Shown in pieces: positions 34,044 to 45,510 of a stretch of DNA of 64,000 bases. The notes under the pieces are model-generated. The model was not told where the DNA came from. It searched no databases and saw nothing but the letters and a program-made list of their open reading frames with translations. The stretch lies in the NCBI GenBank assembly GCA_900491605.1, contig UESW01001513.1:124001-188000 (forward strand), given 5' to 3'. The number at the start of each line of letters is the position of its first letter. Within the stretch, counting starts at the first letter, position 1. Source of the DNA: Calamus simplicifolius (lineage: Eukaryota; Streptophyta; Magnoliopsida; Arecales; Arecaceae). The translations under genes were made by a program, and so were the position numbers.

Positions 34044-34443
34044 TCTTCCCATCCTGCCCATCGACCTTAACCAACTAGTTTCATTTCTCAAGTTTAAATC
34101 AGACACAAGCCGAACCAGATCGTCTATCGGTTCGCCAGTCAGGGCTATACCCCGACTTGGGCCAAGCCAATGCATCCAAGCCTATGCATCTCCTTGACCC
34201 CGAAACAAAGATGACCTGAAAACGCCGATGGGCCGTAAGTCGATTGCGATTGAAGCAAAATTTGGAGCAAAGAACTATCCAAAGAGAAACACTCAAATAG
34301 AAACGGAAAGTTCATTCATCGGGAGATATCAACCAATTTTTAGAAAGCAAAACATAAAGATGGCTCTTAGAGGCCGGGAACCACATCAATCTTGGAGGAG
34401 TCATCAGTTACGTCCATGGAGGTGTGACTAGATTCACCTTTTT
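34044..34443. other. Spacer between array C and the antisense gene end
   Basis: No gene is recognised; it is probably the 3' UTR of the antisense gene on minus. Confidence 0.4.
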
Positions 34444-37400
34444 CTAAAACCCTTGCCCCTTCAGCGCAGTTATCGATCGTTCTTCGGGAGCTGTGGCTTC
34501 GCTGGGACCCAGGGTGGCACCAGGATCACTATCGGAGACGTCAACATACTCATCCTCTTCTTCTCCTTCGGACTCACCGTCATCAGGAGCGTCATTATCC
34601 AGAAAAGAGAGATCCCATTCTGGGTGCTCACTGGATATCTTATCTTTACATTCTTCCATCCCAAGTTGGAAGGCATCAACGCCGATAGCATCCTACTTCC
34701 CTTTGAGTATGGCAAGCTCCATCTTAGCCTCAGCGGCCTGCTTCTCAGCCTCCGCAACTGAGCCCGCAAGATGATATTTTGCTCCTCAACTCGCTGGCCC
34801 GCATCTCGAGTTCTGAGCTCTTATTATGGTTGGACACGAGCTCACCCTGGAGAGCCCGATTCTCCAACTCTAACTTCGCCATCTGAAAAAAAAAAAAAGT
34901 CAATCGGCATCACAAGAGACCAGTGGAAGAAACTAAAAGGGGAAAAATGAGATCATACCTCCTCCTCTCCTGGCCAACCTCTTGGTCAGCTCCTCAGCCT
35001 CACCCCTGGCCCTTGTTCTGTCAGCACCAATCAGATCAACCCTCTCCTGCAGAGCATTGATCCTTAACTGCTTGGCCCTGGCCTCCTCCCGGGCTTGGGA
35101 TAGCTCGTTGCTCACCCGAGCCATCGCCCCTTGGTGCCATCTAGCGCCCTCCCTCAAGCGAGCAATTTCACCATCACGCCGCTTCAATTTCTCCTCCACT
35201 TCATCGAGCATCCTAGACAAACGCCTTCTCTCATCGGTAGCTTCCCTTCCCAGCCGACCCATGCTCTCACCATGTTCCCGCCGCATCGCCACCTCTGCGG
35301 AATGTTTGGACTCAATTCTAGCCAGCTCCAGACACGCGTCTTCATTCTTCGCCAGGAGTCCCTGCAACTCCTCCGCTTTACTTTTCTGTCTGGATGCTTC
35401 GGCTAGAGCGGCCTGATACGCCGCCTTCATTCCCTCCAAACCTCTGTTGCTACTGGCTAGAAGTTCCTCGAACTTCTCAGACGCCGCCACTCGCGATCGA
35501 AGTTCAGCTTTGTCTCTCCTGGCCTGAACGCTGGCCCCTGTCGCTAAACTCAGATGCCAGCACATCGCCCGAGAAAGCAGGACACTCTGCAGGACAAAAG
35601 ATAAGTCATCTTCATGGGGCAAATTATAAAGCCCCCACTACCAAAGAGCAGTAACTCACCCGAGTTGCATAGGCCCGTGTCATCTTCATGAGGGTCGAAT
35701 TGTCGATATCGGGGAGAAGGTGGATACTTTCGGCCACTCCCTGCTGCCCGAACACGGCATCAACCAGTTCCAAATCTGCAAACTTATCCGCCGAAGGATC
35801 GGCACCTGGGTACAAGGCCGACCTCATCATGGCTGCGAACGCCTCCTCAACACCAGCGCTCGAACTGCTGGGCTGACCATCCCCGCCTGAGGGACCAACC
35901 TGGGCGACCTCCGTCTGAGAGGCCCCCAACTTTCCAGCCTCTTCTATCAAGGCCCTGGCTTGGACTTCTTCGGATAACTTGGCTAGCCCAAGCGCCAGCC
36001 TCCCCAAAATCTTTTTCGAGGGAGCTCCCAATGCGGGACTCCCACCTCGCTGCGTCCCCTCTTCCGACGCCACCATCTGCGTCTCCACCACGGGCTCCCC
36101 TGAGGCCCCAGTCCGGCCTATTTCTTGCGACTCCCCTGCAGGCTCCGCAGGCTCCGCCGAAGCCTCTATCTGGCCCGCTTCTTGAACTACCTCGAGCGAC
36201 CCGGCTTCACTGCTACCAGACTCCCCGCAGAGAGACCAAGAGGGAGCTCTCCCTGAGCCTCTCGGCTACAGCTGTCCCCTCTCCCTCTCCTGTTAGCCAA
36301 TAGCGGTCCCGTGGAGACAGAGGGCCCCACAGAAATGACCGCCTCCGTCAGATCCGTTGCTGTTTCCTCTTTCATGGGGACATGCTCAGGCGAACCAACG
36401 GATCCTCGTCTGAGCTATCCGATATCTCCAACACGGAGGACAAGGGATCATGGCTTCTCCCCCCAAACCCTCTTTCGCCCTCGGTGCTCCTTGTAGCCGC
36501 TCCGATGTCCGGCGGGCTTCTTGCGGAGGTATGGGCCCTTTTCTCGGGCCTGCCGCTATCTGCGCCGCTGCCCTTCCCTGGGCGCTTTCCTCTCTTCCTC
36601 TTGGCAAGGGTCGACAGCGCCGACCTCTTGGCTGAAAGAATGAAACACGCACGGTCAGATCCAAACACATTCATCAGGGAAACACACAGCGGAAAAGGGT
36701 ACAGGGAGAACTCACCTTGTGGGTCCTGGGAGCTGAGCCCGGCCGCAAAAGGGCTCCCTCCGATAATAGGTCGTTGGCCGAAAACACTTGGCCATTGCGA
36801 AGGATGTCCAAATCCTCTCCTCTTGCGCTGACAAAGTTGGATGCGTTTCCGCATCCCTAACGAAGTTCCCCCATTTCCGAGGGAAGTCGGAACCGATGTT
36901 CCCCTCCGCAATAATAAACCGGCTCTTCCATCCCTTAATGGAGGACGGCTTATCCACAATAACGTTGAAGGACCTCCGGGTCCAATGTAAGGCCACTCTG
37001 ATTTCCTTCCGGGTATCAGATGGTAGCAAGCGCGAAAAAGGAAGAGTGGCAACAATCTGAATCTAGTGGCACATCGAGATGAATCCGATGATGCTCCGCC
37101 AACTATTTGGGGCCACCATCGCTGGGCAGATGTTGTAGTGGGTCATTATCTCCTTCACCAAGGGATGGAGAGGGAAGCGAAAGCCTACCTTCAAACTGTC
37201 TTCATAAATGAAGACCCCGGACTCTAGATCTCGCGAGACCCTATCCCCGGACTCCGGCGCCCGCAGAACGATCTGAGGGCATGCCATACCGTTGGTGAAT
37301 CCTCCCAAATCCTCAGCTACAATCTTCAAAACCACGTCGTCAGGGCTCATCGCCATCTCGATTGAGAAAAACACCAGGCGAAACGACGAGCGCAAGAAGG

Positions 37401-37455
37401 ATGAAAGGCCAAACTTTTCAAAAACGAGACGAGAGGATGCTGCGAACATGCACAT
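34444..37455 (-). pseudogene. Spliced antisense gene, Transposase_28 / 'putative gypsy type transposon' family (Gypsy aORF)
   Basis: This is a multi-exon gene antisense to gag-pol. The start is the ATG at 37356 (MAMSPDD) or 37455. The first exon (to 36716) carries the family core (GFRFPLHPLVKEIMTHY, PNSWRSIIGF, then KPSSIKGWKSRFI). An in-frame TAG at 37063-37065 separates the two halves. Likely introns are 36632-36715, 35587-35659 and 34883-34958, all GT-AG with pyrimidine-rich acceptors. Middle exons are Ser/Arg-rich and acidic (EISDSSDEDPLVRLS), with at least two shifts near 36370 and 36190. Exon 34959-35586 is a long coiled coil (about 200 residues, rich in Glu, Arg, Ala and Leu). The last exon ends in the acidic tail seen in this family (HPEWDLSFLDND, then GEEEDEYVDVSDSD). 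The function of this family is unknown. The copy is broken but easily recognised. Confidence 0.75.
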
Positions 37456-37759
37456 ATATATATGTAGTACGTCTATTGCCTTGCTTCCCCACTAAGGAAG
37501 CCGCCTTGAGAAGACGGGGCATCCCGCCGAGGCATTCGGAACCGCCTTGACAAACGCCGGATTGATCAGGATTCACGACGTGGCGTATCCCCAACCGTCA
37601 CTCATGGGGAGCCTTAACCCTGAAGGCACGATGATCCTGTCGCATTAATTAGGCATCATTGCAAGATGTCTGAACCAAACCGTCCCATCGGAGCGTGCCA
37701 CCTGGACTTATACTCCCTATGCCCGAACCTACGCTTCGAACTAGGGAGTGGAGGGCATG
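37456..37759. other. Antisense promoter region and Gypsy polypurine tract
   Basis: On minus this is the upstream region of the antisense gene (a TATATATA run at about 37454-37463 is a candidate core). On plus it ends in the polypurine tract AGGGAGTGGAGGG (37743-37755) just before the 3' LTR at 37760. Confidence 0.6.
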
Positions 37760-38815
37760 TGTTGGGGGGTAAAATCATCATTGCATCAATACCCGTGCGA
37801 GGAGGCTAAGACCAACCTCTTCCGTAGCTCGCCTCTCCCGGGCTCCCATAGCTCGGCTTTCCCGAGCTTCCGTAGCTCGGCCTCCTCGAGCCTCCGTAGC
37901 TCACCTCTCCCGAGCTCCCATGGCTCGGTTCCCCCGAGCTTCCATAGCTCGCCTCTCCCGGGCTCTCATAGCTCGGCTCTTCCCGAGCTTCCGTAGCTCG
38001 GCCTCCTCGAGCTTCCGTAGCTCGCCTCTCCCGGGCTCCCATAGCTCGGCTTCTCCGAGCTTCCGTAGCTCGGCCTCCTCGAGCCTCCGTAGCTCGCCTC
38101 TCCCAAGCTCCCATAGCTTGGCCTCCCCGAGCTCCCAGCTCGACTTCCCCGAGCTTCCGTAGCTCGGCTCTCCCGAGCCCCCATAGCTCGGTCTCTCTCG
38201 AGCTCCCATAGCTCGGCCTTCCCGATCCAATACCCACCTCCGCGGAACCTGACGTGGGAGAGCCTAAGTCTAATGTAACGACACCCTAGGCAAGGAATCA
38301 TGCTGAGAAGTGGTTTAGAGCCTATCAGGCTACCTGAGATCTACACATCTACAGATCCTAAGCTGACAAGGAGCTCTCCCAGCCGTCGATCCCCTAACGG
38401 ACAAGATACGGATCCCAACAGCCTCACAACGGCCTGATTCGATCCGCTCCCGCATCCTAACAACCTCTGAACCTTCGGAAGGCGCTCAAGATCCAGGTGA
38501 CGGTCTATAAATAGGACACTCCCAGATTCCCTCAGGTACACACTCTTGCACGCTCACACCCCCATTCTTACTCTCCTGCTTGTCGGTGCTCTCGCCTTCT
38601 AGAGCTCACGATTGGCCGCCCCCAGATAGGCCTCTTGGAGAGATCCATCTCCCCACTTTCTAGTTGATCGCCGATTTCCTTTCACTGACTTGAGCGTCGG
38701 AGGGTCTTCCGCGGAGGGCCACCCCCAACGCCCCTCGCGCGAGGACTTGTGTGCAGGTCCGCCCCCCCTGAAGATCGACTGCGCCCGAGTCGGAGGACGG
38801 ATCCCGGCGGCAACA
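37760..38815 (+). repeat. Gypsy 3' LTR
   Basis: This 1056-bp copy is the partner of 22980-24072. The palindrome array is at 37802-38222 and TATAAATA at 38506-38513. It ends GGCGGCAACA before the target duplication ATAAC. Confidence 0.95.
37802..38222 (+). repeat. AGCTCG-palindrome tandem array in Gypsy 3' LTR
   Basis: Same unit as 23036-23472 with small differences in copy content. Confidence 0.88.
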
Positions 38816-40126
38816 ATAACCATGTCTTTATTCCTTATAATGCAGGGATATCATTCCCGATTAAGAGAATATCATCCACATATAATACAAGAAATACAAT
38901 AACGAATCGTTAGCCCATTTATAAATGCAAGGTTCTTCTTTATTTTTAATAAAGCCATAAGATTTGATCACTTTATCAAATCGTATGTTCCAACTCCTAG
39001 ATGCTTGCTTAAGTCCATAAATGGACTTCTGTAGCCTGCACACTTTAGACTCGTCTTCAGATATAAAACCTTCAGGCTGTATCATATACACCTGTTCTTC
39101 TAAATCACCATTTAGAAAAGCGGTTTTAACATCCATCTGCCAAATCTCATAATCGAAGTGTGCTGCTATAGCTAGCATAATCCGAATGGATTTCAGCATT
39201 GCCACAGGAGAAAACGTTTCATCATAGTCAATACCATAACGTTGACGATACCCCTTAGCAACCAGACGTGCTTTATAGGTCTCAACCTTTCCGTCTGCGC
39301 CTCTTTTCCTCTTGAAAACCCACTTACACCCTATGGGTTTTATCCCTTCGGGTGGGTCAACTAATGTCCATACATTATTGTCCTTCATGGAATCAAGTTC
39401 GGATTTCATGGCCTCAAGCCATTTATTAGAGTCAGTCCTTTGCATAGCATCCATATAGGTGATCGGATCCTCGTTGTTCTCATCGAGTTCAACGGATCAT
39501 CATTCTGGACCAAGAAACCTAAGTATCTGTCCGGTTGATGTGGTACTCTACCAGATCGCCTTAATGGTGCATCTAAAATGGGTTTTGAGTTTGATCTAAT
39601 CAACTCAGATTCTAAGGGTTCACTGGTTTGTGTTGTTCCTTCTACTTGATGAACTTCCTCAAGTTCAATATTAGAGCTATTTGTTCCTTCACTAAGGAAC
39701 TCCTTTTCAAGAAAAACTGCTCTATTACTAATGAACAACTTTTGTTCTTCAGTATTGTAGAAGTAATATCCTTTGGTTTCTTTCGGATAGCCGATGAAAA
39801 AATATTTGTCAGATTTGGGTTCAAGTTTGTCTGATTTTGCACGTTTCACATAAGCCGGACACCCAGACTCTCAGATAGGTGATAACTGGTTTATGTCCAT
39901 ACCACATCTCATGTGGAGTTTTAGAAACAGACTTACTTGGAACCTTATTAAGAATATGACAAGCTGATTCTAATGCGTATCCCCAAAATGATATTGGCAA
40001 GCTCGCAAAACCCATCATGGACCGAACCATGTCTAACAGAGTTTGATTCCTTCTTTCGACACACCGTTATGCTGTGGTGTTCCAGGAGGAGTCCATTGGG
40101 AGAGAATCCATTCTCTCTTAAATATG
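38816..40126 (-). pseudogene. Copia pol middle part: integrase end and reverse transcriptase, frameshifted
   Basis: Reading on minus, segments of integrase core and C-terminus appear in three frames (WGYALESACHILNKVPSKSV, TPHEMWYGHKP, then KYFFIGYPKETKGYYFYN). A 198-codon reverse-transcriptase frame (39454-38861) follows, with KWVFKRKRGADGKVETYKARLVAKG, the FSPVA block, QMDVKTAFLNGDLEEQVYM and KSIYGLKQASRSW. The catalytic YVDD is present at about 38880 but in a neighbouring frame, so an indel lies just before it. The Gypsy insertion follows about 60 bases later. Confidence 0.9.
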
Positions 40127-41869
40127 TCACAAAGTCATTGGAAAGGTATTCGCCTCCTCGATCTGATCGAAGGGTCTTAATACATTTTCCTGTTTGTTTT
40201 CTACTTCTTTATGATATAGTTTGAACATTTCAAACGACTCAGATTTATGTCTCATAAGATAGACATAACCAAACCTAGAAAGGTCGTCTGTAAAAGTAAT
40301 GAAGTAGTAATATCCACCTTTGGCACAAGTGCTCATTGGTCCACATACATCAGTATGTACTAGACTCAATAGCTCTTTGGCTCTTTCACCTTTTCCAGTA
40401 AAAGATGACTTGGTCATTTTACCAAGAAGACAGGATTCACAGGTAGTTAATGATTCACAATCATCAACTCGAAGGATGCCCTCCTGAGTTAACCTGTTTA
40501 ATCTGTTCTTATTGATATGACCCAGCCGATGGTGCCAAAGATAAATGTCTGTGACATCAGTTGTTCTAGGGCGCTTACTTGAATTGTACACTACATTCAC
40601 AGGCTGTGATAATATATAAATGCCATTAGATAAATGCCCAGTCATTACAGTGACTCCATTCATAATGATATTCAAAGTAACATCCTTTATTGAAATTTCA
40701 TAATGACTTTTGGCCAGAAGGCCTACAGAAATTACGTTCAACAAGAACGTTGGGCAAAAATGACAATCATTTAGTATAATGACATTTCTATTGAAAACTA
40801 TTTCAAGAACTCCTAATGCCAGAACTGGAACTAATCTTCCATCGCCGACATTAAGGAATCTTTCATTGTCCTCAAATCTTCTGGTGACCTGTAGTCCCTG
40901 CAATGAATTGCAAATGTTAAAAGGACTCCCGGTATCCAATACCCAGGTCTGATTATCATATACAGAAAAATTACAAGGTGTTATCATATAAATACCTTGT
41001 TGAGCAACATCTTGCTCCTTTTTCTTCTTTGGCCTGTTTTGATCAAGTGTGGCAATGTAAAGAGGACAGTTCCTCTTCCAGTGCCCTTGCATCTTGCAGT
41101 GAAAGCATTCAGCTTGACTTTTATCAACTTTCTTCTTCTGCATCTGACCCCTTATAGATGTCCTAGCATGTTGCACCTTTTTATTATTCTTTTTCTTCTT
41201 CCCTTTCCCAAAGGGTTTACGCCCTACCTTAGATCCTTCAACCACATTAACCAAACCCTTAGAGAGCTGGTTATCCTTCTCAAAGTTCTGTAACAACCCC
41301 AACAAACCGTGGTAGTTGACTGCAGGCTTTGTCATTCGAAAATGAGTAAGGAAAGGTCGGAAGGATGGAGGCAAGGAATTCAGGATCGCATCTTTTTCCA
41401 ACTGCTCATGTAAGGGAAAGCCGAGCTTGCTTAGGAGTTCTATCTTCTCGATCATGTACAATACATGATCAGTGACAGGAGATCCATCCCTCATTCGAGC
41501 ATTGAAAATAGCACAACTAGTCTTGTGCCTTTCAACATCGTCGGGTGTGCCGAAAGATTCATTCAACGCTTGAATGATTTCTTCTGGCTGAGCATTCTCG
41601 AACCGGCGACCGAATTCATCGTTCATTGCTGCTAGCATGATACAACGCACGCTAGTTCTATCATTGAGCCACTTCTGATAAGTGTCTCTCTCAGAACTTT
41701 GGGTGTTTGCATCAGGTATCTTTGGTGCAGGATTATTCAGAATATATAGAATCCTCTCATGCTCAAGGACGATCTTAAGTTTTCTGAACCAGCTATTGAA
41801 ATTGGAACCATTCAACTTGTCACTATCCAATAGGGACCTTAATGATAAATTAGTGGCCATGTTCTGCAT
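40127..41869 (-). CDS. Copia gag-protease-integrase N-terminal polyprotein
   Basis: This 580-codon frame starts at the ATG at 41869 (a second ATG four codons on gives MATNLSLRSLL). The gag domain spans about residues 1-230 (LNGSNFNSWFRKLKIVL, NDEFGRRFENAQPEEIIQAL). A basic linker and the zinc knuckle CFHCKMQGHWKRNC (about 258) come next. The aspartic protease active site WVLDTGSP is at about 312-319. The integrase HHCC zinc region (LWHHRLGHIN...CESCLLGKM) lies at about 450-490, and the start of the catalytic core with HTDVCGPM and FTDDLSRFGYVYLM near 510-540. It ends prematurely by frameshift inside integrase. The order protease-integrase before reverse transcriptase identifies Ty1/Copia. Confidence 0.92.
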   Translation of the reverse strand: MQNMATNLSLRSLLDSDKLNGSNFNSWFRKLKIVLEHERILYILNNPAPKIPDANTQSSERDTYQKWLNDRTSVRCIMLAAMNDEFGRRFENAQPEEIIQALNESFGTPDDVERHKTSCAIFNARMRDGSPVTDHVLYMIEKIELLSKLGFPLHEQLEKDAILNSLPPSFRPFLTHFRMTKPAVNYHGLLGLLQNFEKDNQLSKGLVNVVEGSKVGRKPFGKGKKKKNNKKVQHARTSIRGQMQKKKVDKSQAECFHCKMQGHWKRNCPLYIATLDQNRPKKKKEQDVAQQGIYMITPCNFSVYDNQTWVLDTGSPFNICNSLQGLQVTRRFEDNERFLNVGDGRLVPVLALGVLEIVFNRNVIILNDCHFCPTFLLNVISVGLLAKSHYEISIKDVTLNIIMNGVTVMTGHLSNGIYILSQPVNVVYNSSKRPRTTDVTDIYLWHHRLGHINKNRLNRLTQEGILRVDDCESLTTCESCLLGKMTKSSFTGKGERAKELLSLVHTDVCGPMSTCAKGGYYYFITFTDDLSRFGYVYLMRHKSESFEMFKLYHKEVENKQENVLRPFDQIEEANTFPMTL

Positions 41870-43467
41870 AAGGAAAAACTAAAGTTTATTAGTATATAAA
41901 TTGATTCAGTCTAAAGACTTGGACTTTAGTCTAAAGATTCTCCACTATTTTGTTCAAATTGGCAGCCTCTACACCCCAATTCGAAGAATTATTCTTAATT
42001 CTTTAGCGGGCACTAAGATCTACATAAACTACATACAGGCCCAAGTGAAGCTTGGCTAACCCATATGCATCTAAGAGTAGGTTCAAAACCAATTGTTTCC
42101 CCAAACAATTCTTAGTGTTCAGTTTTGCCCCATATACCTCTTCAGCAGGCATGAAGTGCCTCCACTGAAAGTTCTGGTTAGGTCCAACCATTAAATGATA
42201 TAATCAGTGTAACCTATCAATAGACAACCAAGCCCGAGTGAAGCTCGGCTCACCTGACTGTTTATTTAATAGTTACGCTGACTTATCATATAATGAATGA
42301 TAATTCGATGGTTGACAAGCACCAGGCATGGAGTGCCTCCAATGATTATCAAGACATCGGACTCATTATCACCCACCTTAATGGGAGGCTATGATCTAGT
42401 TATCATATAACTATTTCATTTTAAGGACCTAATAATTTTAGAGGATTTAATAATCTGAAGATAAATTGACTAATCAAGTTCTCCCACTGAATCTATGAAA
42501 TCGATAGAATGAAACAAGATTAAGTTAGGTTAAGTGGCACCTAAATCAGTCAGACTGATTTCCTTACAGGCATGGGTCAACCCGAATCAGGTAAATGATC
42601 TGAATCATAAATGGTTCACCACATTGACCAGGTGAGTGAGATCGATGAAGGGATATGCCATTAACTCGTTAAAGACGCATCAATACGAGTAGCTCCCAAT
42701 TAAAAACCATTCGATCGTTGATCCTAGAGCAACTTGCCAACTCACCTTGACATCATATGGTTAACCAATTCTGATTTGACCATCTAAGAGATTCATGCTC
42801 AACCACGGAGCCTAATCTACTTCCATTTGGTTTAATCAAAGAGAAGGACATGATTAACTACAACTATTGTTTGATTTAGAGCATTCTTAACCTAATCTAA
42901 TTAGATTTGATCAAATACTCTTATAGTCCAGTTGATTTAAACCTTAGGGTCTAACCCTTTATGGACCCGATTTAGCTAACCCAAAGGATTAAATATATTT
43001 CATGTTTACATGTCATATATTTCAATCAAGTATCACATGTATTATGTTACTACTCATAATTCCTATATTTAGATCATATCTAAAGAGATTATGAATTAAC
43101 ATTTGACATTCAAATTAGACTCTCATAAATATTTGTATGTTTCATAACATAGACATCATGCCATCATATATCATATATATGTTTTATACTAAACATGCAA
43201 ATTTTATGTTTTATACAACATCAATATGTATCAAATATAAAACATATTTTGAGAGTGTGTAATCAGTGTTTTGAAGCCAAAGATCAATTTAAATTTTCTT
43301 TAGACTAAGCATCGATGATAAAACAATCGCACGACAATATGTCATTGAATGGGTAATTTGGATTTTTAATCCATCTGTGACTATATGGCCTTGTGATCAG
43401 TTTTAGCCATAATTACAAATTAATAAGAACATTAATTTACATACAATAAATTAGATCAATATTGAAA
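41870..43467 (-). other. Copia 5' leader, 1.6 kb, with repeated hairpins
   Basis: The region between primer site and gag is noncoding and unusually long. Two related blocks (about 42040-42180 and 42225-42345) each carry an inverted repeat of the form CCNAG-tgaag-CTNGG (CAAG/CTTG in one, CGAG/CTCG in the other) and an AGGCA-n5-TGCCT hairpin. It may hold packaging or translation-control structure; that is inference. Confidence 0.7.
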
Positions 43468-43484
43468 CCATTGCTCTGATACCA
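43468..43484 (-). other. Copia primer-binding site (initiator Met tRNA type)
   Basis: The minus strand reads TGGTATCAGAGCAATGG, the standard plant Copia site, two bases inside the LTR end. Confidence 0.9.
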
Positions 43485-43486
43485 TT

Positions 43487-45496
43487 TGAAGGGAGAAACA
43501 ATCTCCGAGGCATGCATGTTTTAAAAAATTGATAACAATTATCAATGTGGAAATTTAAAGATTACATACTAATCTATCTAACATGCATCAAGATCATATC
43601 TTTGCCTTGTATATAGGATCGATTGATCCAAAATATGCATATAAATAAAACTTATTAAGATCATATCTTGATCTTCAAGGCAAGAAGTCATACTTCTTAT
43701 CTTGAAGCATGCCTTAAGATCTAGGGATCATATCACTTACCTTAAAGGCAATTGGTAAATCCTTTTATGCTCTGCAGCCGTTCAATCGTCCGGCCTCTAG
43801 TATCGTCCACGCGAAGCCCCGAATGATCGGATTCCCGGGAGTGCTAGCTTGCGAAAAATGACTTTGCTGATCTTGAATCCTCCCACTTGAATTCTTCTTC
43901 TAGGATCCTCCACACTTCCGTTAGCACCAGAATCACCAGGATTTTTTATTCTAATTCTTTAGAAAATCAATTCACGACATATCGTTGTTGTTTCTCTTCT
44001 GTGTAATCTGGTGAGGGATGTCCTCTATTTATAGTCTCTTTTAGCTAGCCATTAAATTCTAACATTTAGAATTCCGCCGCTTGGCGAAAACCAAAGAGAC
44101 GCCGAACCGTAGCACTTGGTTAATTCCGGTAAAAAAACCAAACGTTTGGTAAAAACCAAAGAGTCATCAACCGTAGCGCTTGGTTAATACAAAGAGGCGC
44201 ATTTATTCCATATAAATTCTAACACTTTAGAATTCCGACGGAATTGTTTGGAGAAGATTAATGCAAGACATTAAATTCTATATGTGAATTTAATCTCTTA
44301 GACTTATGCGAGAGGTTTGGGTTTAGTTTTTGGTTTAAGCTAATCTGAACTTATTGGACTGAACCCACATAGATCATGGTCCTAGCCCAAATCAAATTTG
44401 GCTAGTCTTGAATCTATTTAAATCCAAATCAAGTCTAATTTTAAATCAATATTTGAAATTGACTAGTCCTTCTAATAGACTTAAACCAAATTGAATCTTA
44501 TTCAATTGTACTTAACCCAATTGAGATAATTCAATCAATCAAATTGATTAATTAAATCATATACGATTCTCAATCGTTGATCAGCAAACAGATCATCCTA
44601 GGAAACTTCTATGCATGTGACTCTCTAGGTTCGAACCTAAGCCGATAGCATAGAAACAACTTTCTATACTAATCGATGTGCCCATCTAGCAATGGAACCC
44701 AACGTCCAGGATAGGTCGAAGAGTTGCCGAGCAAACTCCAAGAACCTAAGAAACAGTTACCGTATAATTCATCCTCTTGACCACAAATGCTAAGGATGGC
44801 TTAAGAGCCTGTCAACTCTAAATAGCAAATCCATAAAGTGATTTCAATTTTAGTGATCATGTGACTTTCACATGAAGTACCTTGGCCAAGGTCTTGCTAA
44901 ATTGAAACACAAGCATTTCTCCTTTTAATGGATAGGTCAAATTCATCTTGATCCACAACTGACTACCACAAGTACTTGACTGCACCCAGTAACCTTTCGT
45001 AGCTGGATTAGAAATCCAGGTGGTCCGGCACCTAAGTACAATGAGTTGCTTGTAAGCCACTGGTTGTGATCTTCAGGTCTGAAGGATACTTATACCTATA
45101 TCTTCTCGGATTAACTCTTGACAGTAGAGTATCTAGAAATGAGTCATGTTCGGTGAAATGTACTCCTACACTTTCACCTGTATGTCATACCAGTGTCTCT
45201 ACACTCCTTGGTTAAGAGGACAACCAACAAATATGATATACAACGTCCTATAATTGATAGTACTATGGCCCTGTCATAGTATATCATATGGTCGCGAACC
45301 TTTTTGAGGACCTTCAAAGATAAATCCTCCTTTATCGTGAAGGAAGATCCTAAGGGCTTCATTACAATCAGGAGTATTAAGAAGATGTTCTTGTAATGAA
45401 TAAACTGCCAAATAACTTTTATTAATATATCAATTTATATACAATTTACATTAGCACAATCATCAAATGATTGGCTTTAGGATACAATTCCCAACA
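43487..45496 (-). repeat. Copia 5' LTR
   Basis: This 2010-bp copy is the partner of 19989-22041. TATAAATA on minus is at 44036-44043. The 55-bp internal repeat is contracted compared with the other LTR (about 44087-44190). Confidence 0.95.
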
Positions 45497-45510
45497 AAAG
45501 GAGCTTAGAA

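Larger units (their letters stand above)
22980..38815 (+). mobile_element. Tat-lineage Ty3/Gypsy retrotransposon nested in the Copia RT gene
   Basis: LTRs at 22980-24072 (1093 bp) and 37760-38815 (1056 bp) begin TGTTGGGGGG and end GGCAACA. The flanking 5-bp repeats ATAAC (22975-22979 and 38816-38820) are identical, and the Copia coding sequence resumes on each side. The internal order is primer site, gag, protease, reverse transcriptase, RNase H, integrase (Gypsy order). Between pol and the 3' LTR lies an unusually long region of about 8.2 kb (29530-37740). It holds hairpin-bearing tandem arrays and antisense genes. Long LTR-proximal spacers, extra RNase H-like domain sequence and antisense ORFs fit the Tat lineage. 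Several frameshifts in pol mean it cannot transpose autonomously now. Confidence 0.95.
19989..45496 (-). mobile_element. Ty1/Copia LTR retrotransposon, minus strand, split by a nested Gypsy element
   Basis: LTRs lie at 43487-45496 (5' in element sense) and 19989-22041 (3'). On the minus strand each begins TGTTGGGAATTG and ends TTCA. Identical 5-bp direct repeats AAAGG flank the insertion (19984-19988 and 45497-45501). The initiator-Met type primer site TGGTATCAGAGCAATGG lies at about 43468-43484, and a polypurine tract AAGTGGGAGTT at 22042-22052. Gene order gag-protease-integrase-reverse transcriptase-RNase H is Copia order. A complete Gypsy element (22980-38815) interrupts the reverse transcriptase. 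Without it the element is about 9.7 kb. Several frameshifts make it inactive. Confidence 0.95.
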
